From the NCBI GenBank assembly GCA_036960405.1, contig JBALWS010000002.1, positions 1 to 64,000 of the forward strand: a stretch of DNA of 64,000 nucleotides. The letters are read 5' to 3'. The notes under the pieces were generated by a model. It was not told the DNA's origin. It saw only the letters and a list, made by a program, of their open reading frames with translations, and searched no databases. This document shows positions 61,063 through 64,000 of this stretch, in pieces (position 1 is the stretch's first letter; each line of letters opens with the position of its first letter). A program made the translations under genes and the position numbers. The stretch comes from Motiliproteus sp036960405. Lineage in GTDB: Bacteria > Pseudomonadota > Gammaproteobacteria > Pseudomonadales > Balneatricaceae.

Positions 61063-61899
61063 GTGAACATCACAACATTCCGCCAGCTGTTACCGCTACT
61101 GCTATGGATGCCACTCAGCCTAGGCAGCCCGCTGCTGCAGGCCGACACGCTTCGCCTCGCCACGACTACCAGCACCTACAATTCGGGTTTGCTCGACGCC
61201 ATCCTGCCCGAGTTCCAACGCCAGACGGGCACCGAGGTGCTGGTCATCGCGGTCGGCACCGGCGCTGCACTGCGGATGGGACGTGACGGTGACGCCGATG
61301 TACTGCTGGTTCATGCTCCCAACGCGGAACAGGATTTTATCGACAGCGGTTATGGCAGCCACCGTACCGGAGTGATGTACAACGATTTTGTGATTGTCGG
61401 TCCCGCCAGCGATCCCGCCAAGATTGCAGGCCTCAAAGGGGTCCAACAGGCGATGCAACAGATCGCTCAGCAACAGGCAATTTTTGTCTCCCGAGGTGAT
61501 GATTCGGGTACCCATAAGAAAGAGAAAAGGCTGTGGAAACTGGCCAACATCGAGCCGGTCGGACGCTGGTACCGCGAGGCCGGACAAGGGATGGGCAAGG
61601 TATTACAGATCAGTAACGAGATGGAAGGTTACACCCTGACCGACCGGGGCACCTGGCTGGCGTACGAAAATAAGGTTGCACTCAAACTGCTGACCGAAGG
61701 CGACTCACGCCTATTCAACCCCTATAGCGTTATGCAGATCAATGCCGAGCGCTTTGCTGACCTTAACCATACCGCCGCTGCAAACTTCCGCCGCTGGTTG
61801 GTTTCCAAGCCGACCCAGCAACTGATTGGCGATTTCCGTATCAATGGCAAGCCGCTGTTTGTTCCGTCCGCTTCTGCCGCGATGGCTGTAACGGAGTAA
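61063..61899 (+). CDS. tupA: tungstate ABC transporter substrate-binding protein
   Basis: 278-residue periplasmic protein. Sec signal 1-27 (cleavage near LQA), then DTLRLATTTSTYNSGLLDAILPEF. The TTTS motif at residues 34-37 is the oxyanion-binding mark of TupA, which prefers tungstate over molybdate. FVSRGDDSGTHKKE and TLTDRGTWLAYE are further TupA signatures. The start is a GTG with GAGGAG six bases upstream. It leads a tupABC-mobA operon. Confidence 0.93.
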   Translation: MNITTFRQLLPLLLWMPLSLGSPLLQADTLRLATTTSTYNSGLLDAILPEFQRQTGTEVLVIAVGTGAALRMGRDGDADVLLVHAPNAEQDFIDSGYGSHRTGVMYNDFVIVGPASDPAKIAGLKGVQQAMQQIAQQQAIFVSRGDDSGTHKKEKRLWKLANIEPVGRWYREAGQGMGKVLQISNEMEGYTLTDRGTWLAYENKVALKLLTEGDSRLFNPYSVMQINAERFADLNHTAAANFRRWLVSKPTQQLIGDFRINGKPLFVPSASAAMAVTE

Positions 61900-61901
61900 C
61901 C

Positions 61902-62603
61902 TTGGAAAGCCTTAGCACTACAACACTCGAAGCGATTAGCTTACTGCTTAGCGGTGACGCCGAGCTGTGGTCGATCATCGGGATCTCGTTCAGCACCACC
62001 CTAAAAGCGATAGTTATCGCCACCCCAGTGGCGTTCTTGGTCGGCTACCTGCTCAGCTCAACTCGCTTTCCTGGCCGCTGGGCATTGATCTCACTATTCA
62101 ACAGCCTGCTTAGCGTACCCACCGTGGTGGTTGGGCTGCTGCTCTATATGCTGCTGTCACGCAGTGGCCTGTTCGGCGATCTTAAGCTGCTGTTTACCGA
62201 GACAGCGATGGTGCTGGGTCAGGTGGCACTGGCCTTCCCGGTTTTGGTCGCGATGAGTCTGGCCAGCTTCAAAGCCGCCGATCGCAGCGTTTGGGAAACC
62301 GCCCGCACACTGGGTGCCTCACCCTGGCGAGCCTTCGCCACGCTGATCCACGAGCTACGCTACGGCCTTGGTGCGGCCTGCATTGCGGCTTACGGACGCA
62401 TCATCTCTGAGGTAGGGTGTTCGATGATGATCGGCGGCAACATTCTTGGCCACACCCGTAATATTCCTACCGCTATCGCACTCGAAACCAGCAAGGGTGA
62501 GTTTGCCCAGGGAGTCGCTCTAGGCTTGGTGCTGTTGCTGATGGCACTGGGACTCAATATCTGTATCACCTATCTGCACCGCCGCAGCGAGGCACCCATA
62601 TGA
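61902..62603 (+). CDS. tupB: tungstate ABC transporter permease
   Basis: 233-residue inner-membrane permease with five to six spans. The EAA loop reads ETARTLGASPWRAFATLIHELR, and the N-terminal SFSTTLKAIVIATPVAFLVGYL is typical of TupB/ModB-like permeases. The start is a TTG with GGAG six bases upstream, two bases after tupA; no better ATG is in frame near this point. Confidence 0.92.
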   Translation: MESLSTTTLEAISLLLSGDAELWSIIGISFSTTLKAIVIATPVAFLVGYLLSSTRFPGRWALISLFNSLLSVPTVVVGLLLYMLLSRSGLFGDLKLLFTETAMVLGQVALAFPVLVAMSLASFKAADRSVWETARTLGASPWRAFATLIHELRYGLGAACIAAYGRIISEVGCSMMIGGNILGHTRNIPTAIALETSKGEFAQGVALGLVLLLMALGLNICITYLHRRSEAPI

Positions 62604-62673
62604 TCCGGCAGATAAGACCCGAAACAACAAACCTAACAACAGTATTAGACACGTCTACCCGCGAGGAACTTGC

Positions 62674-63408
62674 ATGAACTGCTGCCAACGCGAGCCCCTA
62701 CTCAGCGCCCGCCAGTTGAATAAAACCTTTGGCAACCGATCATTGTTCACCATTGATTCCCTAGAGCTTTATGCGGGAGAAGCGACCTTGCTAACCGGCC
62801 GTAACGGCGCTGGAAAAAGCACCCTGCTTAAAATCATTGCTGGGCTGGAAACGCCAGATGGCGGCACCCTCAGTTACCGAGGCAAGCAACTGAACCGCCG
62901 TCAGCACCGCAATATCGGCGGCAAAGTCATCTACCTCCATCAACAGCCTTTTTTGTTTGACTGCAGTGTGGAAGACAACGTCGGTTACGGCATTAAAAAA
63001 CGTAGCGACAATCGCCAAGCCCTACGGGTCGCCCAAGCGCTGGAATGGTCTGGCCTATCACACCTGGCACAACGCAACGCAAAAACACTATCAGGCGGTG
63101 AAAAACAGCGCATTGCGCTAGCGCGTGCCTGGGTAATGGAACCCGAGCTATTGCTACTCGACGAACCCACCGCCAACATGGATGCAGAGTCACGCGAACA
63201 GACCCTGTTTTTGATTCGCCGCTTGATTAACGAGGGGATGGGCATTGTGCTTTGCAGCCATGAGTTTAAGACCGATAACCGCTTGATTAAGCGTGAACTG
63301 AAGCTTGACCAAGGCCAACTCCAGCAACGCGTATGGGATCGATCACCCGAGCCGCCACGCAATGTGACCCCCACTGCTTCACAGCTACTGCGACTGACCG
63401 AGGCCTGA
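62674..63408 (+). CDS. tupC: tungstate ABC transporter ATP-binding protein
   Basis: 244-residue ABC ATPase. Walker A GRNGAGKST, signature LSGGEKQRIALARA, Walker B LLLLDEPTANMD, and the switch His in VLCSHEFK. It powers TupAB. GAGGAA precedes the ATG. A 70 bp gap separates it from tupB without a visible terminator; mobA begins one base after its stop. Confidence 0.92.
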   Translation: MNCCQREPLLSARQLNKTFGNRSLFTIDSLELYAGEATLLTGRNGAGKSTLLKIIAGLETPDGGTLSYRGKQLNRRQHRNIGGKVIYLHQQPFLFDCSVEDNVGYGIKKRSDNRQALRVAQALEWSGLSHLAQRNAKTLSGGEKQRIALARAWVMEPELLLLDEPTANMDAESREQTLFLIRRLINEGMGIVLCSHEFKTDNRLIKRELKLDQGQLQQRVWDRSPEPPRNVTPTASQLLRLTEA

Positions 63409-63409
63409 T

Positions 63410-64000
63410 ATGACCTGCATTGACCGATCCGAGATTAGCGCGTTGATTTTAGCCGGTGGCCGTGCCCAACGGATGGAGGGCTGCGACAAGGGCTTGGTTG
63501 AATTGCGAGGCCAACCGATGATCTGCCATGTTATTGATGTGCTCGCGCCACAGCTAGACTTGATCCGTATCAACGCCAACCGCAACCAAGCCACCTATGC
63601 TGCCTTGGGCTGCTCAAATAGCCCTGCTAGCCACGCAACAGAACAACCGTTTGAGGTGATCAGCGATAGCATGAGTGATTATCAAGGCCCCTTGGCAGGC
63701 ATCGCTCAAGGCCTACAAAGCTGTACCACCCCATGGATGCTGGTGACCCCGTGCGACACCCCGTTCCTGCCGCACGATCTGCTCGAGCGAATGGCAGTCC
63801 AGGCGGTACAGCAACAAGCAGATATTGCGGTGGCCCATGACGGCCAACGACTACAACCCGTCGTCAGCCTGATCAAACGTGAGTTGTTCGCTAGCCTGCA
63901 AAACTATTTGACCGGAGGCGACCGCAAGATCGACCGCTGGTATGCTAATCATAATTGGTGTCGGGTCGACTTCAGCGATCAACCCGAAGCGTTTTTAAAC
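63410..64000 (+). CDS. mobA: molybdenum cofactor guanylyltransferase MobA, 5' part (cut by window end)
   Basis: 197 codons of an open frame that runs off the window; the family is about 195-215 residues, so only a few residues are missing. The N-terminal nucleotide motif LILAGGRAQRMEGCDKGL is diagnostic, and DYQGPLAGI, TPCDTPFLP and DRKIDRWY follow. MobA attaches GMP to molybdopterin to make the bis-MGD cofactor used by formate dehydrogenase. ATG 63410 comes one base after the tupC stop, so it shares the tup operon and its sigma54 promoter. Confidence 0.93.
   Translation, partial: MTCIDRSEISALILAGGRAQRMEGCDKGLVELRGQPMICHVIDVLAPQLDLIRINANRNQATYAALGCSNSPASHATEQPFEVISDSMSDYQGPLAGIAQGLQSCTTPWMLVTPCDTPFLPHDLLERMAVQAVQQQADIAVAHDGQRLQPVVSLIKRELFASLQNYLTGGDRKIDRWYANHNWCRVDFSDQPEAFLN

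Noticed and set aside
1..64000. CRISPR array, prophage or intact transposon
   Set aside because: No regularly spaced repeats, phage gene blocks or transposase frames were seen.

Overview
The window is chromosomal DNA from a marine-type gammaproteobacterium. The order pilA-pilB-pilC-pilD-coaE-yacG, the Nudix-ThiE fusion, argJ, secA, lpxC, ftsZ and a complete dcw cluster starting at mraZ resemble Oceanospirillales/Pseudomonadales relatives such as Motiliproteus or Amphritea. That placement is an inference from gene order, not a measured phylogeny. Coding is dense. No rRNA, tRNA, CRISPR array, intact insertion sequence or prophage was seen. Both window edges cut genes (prkA at the left, mobA at the right).

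Regions: (1) 1-4415, the stationary-phase/stress module prkA-yeaH-spoVR, with a small Kazal-like lipoprotein between yeaH and spoVR. (2) 4506-6905, a Rossmann methyltransferase, a VanZ-like protein and rsmE. (3) 7001-11059, a ferric iron ABC transporter: fbpA-fbpB on + converge with fbpC on -, and both units are preceded by Fur-like palindromes. (4) 11114-13111, ampD, nadC, a REP-like inverted pair and a small membrane-anchored hypothetical. (5) 13465-21234, type IV pilus assembly, then coaE, yacG, Nudix-ThiE and argJ. (6) 21350-42222, secA, lpxC and the whole division and cell wall (dcw) cluster on the minus strand, headed by mraZ with a phased array of MraZ-type boxes. (7) 42611-44947, the ribosomal oxygenase roxA, a small Cys-rich ORF and a wrecked chemoreceptor gene. 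(8) 44961-64000, a formate dehydrogenase (FDH) and tungstate island.

The most interesting part is region 8. It holds a periplasmic-type FDH (catalytic, Fe-S and cytochrome b subunits, a small Tat protein, a TorD-type chaperone and a large polyferredoxin), the accessory pair DUF3305/DUF3306, the sulfurtransferase FdhD, a helix-turn-helix/periplasmic-binding-protein fusion regulator, a Cache-domain histidine kinase with an NtrC-type sigma54 activator, and a tungstate importer (tupABC) followed by mobA. By eye I find four sigma54 (-24/-12) promoter motifs: before the FDH operon, before DUF3305, before fdhD and before tupA. I also find four copies of one palindrome (consensus GGGTCATTTTGTCCC), about 55-130 bp upstream of those promoters. 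The simplest reading is a single regulon in which the local two-component system switches on FDH synthesis, FdhD maturation, tungstate uptake and cofactor synthesis together. The promoters and palindromes are visible in the sequence. Their assignment to this regulator, the inducing signal and tungsten as the metal are inferences.

Start sites were chosen from ribosome-binding sites, overlaps and family alignment from memory. No database search was run.
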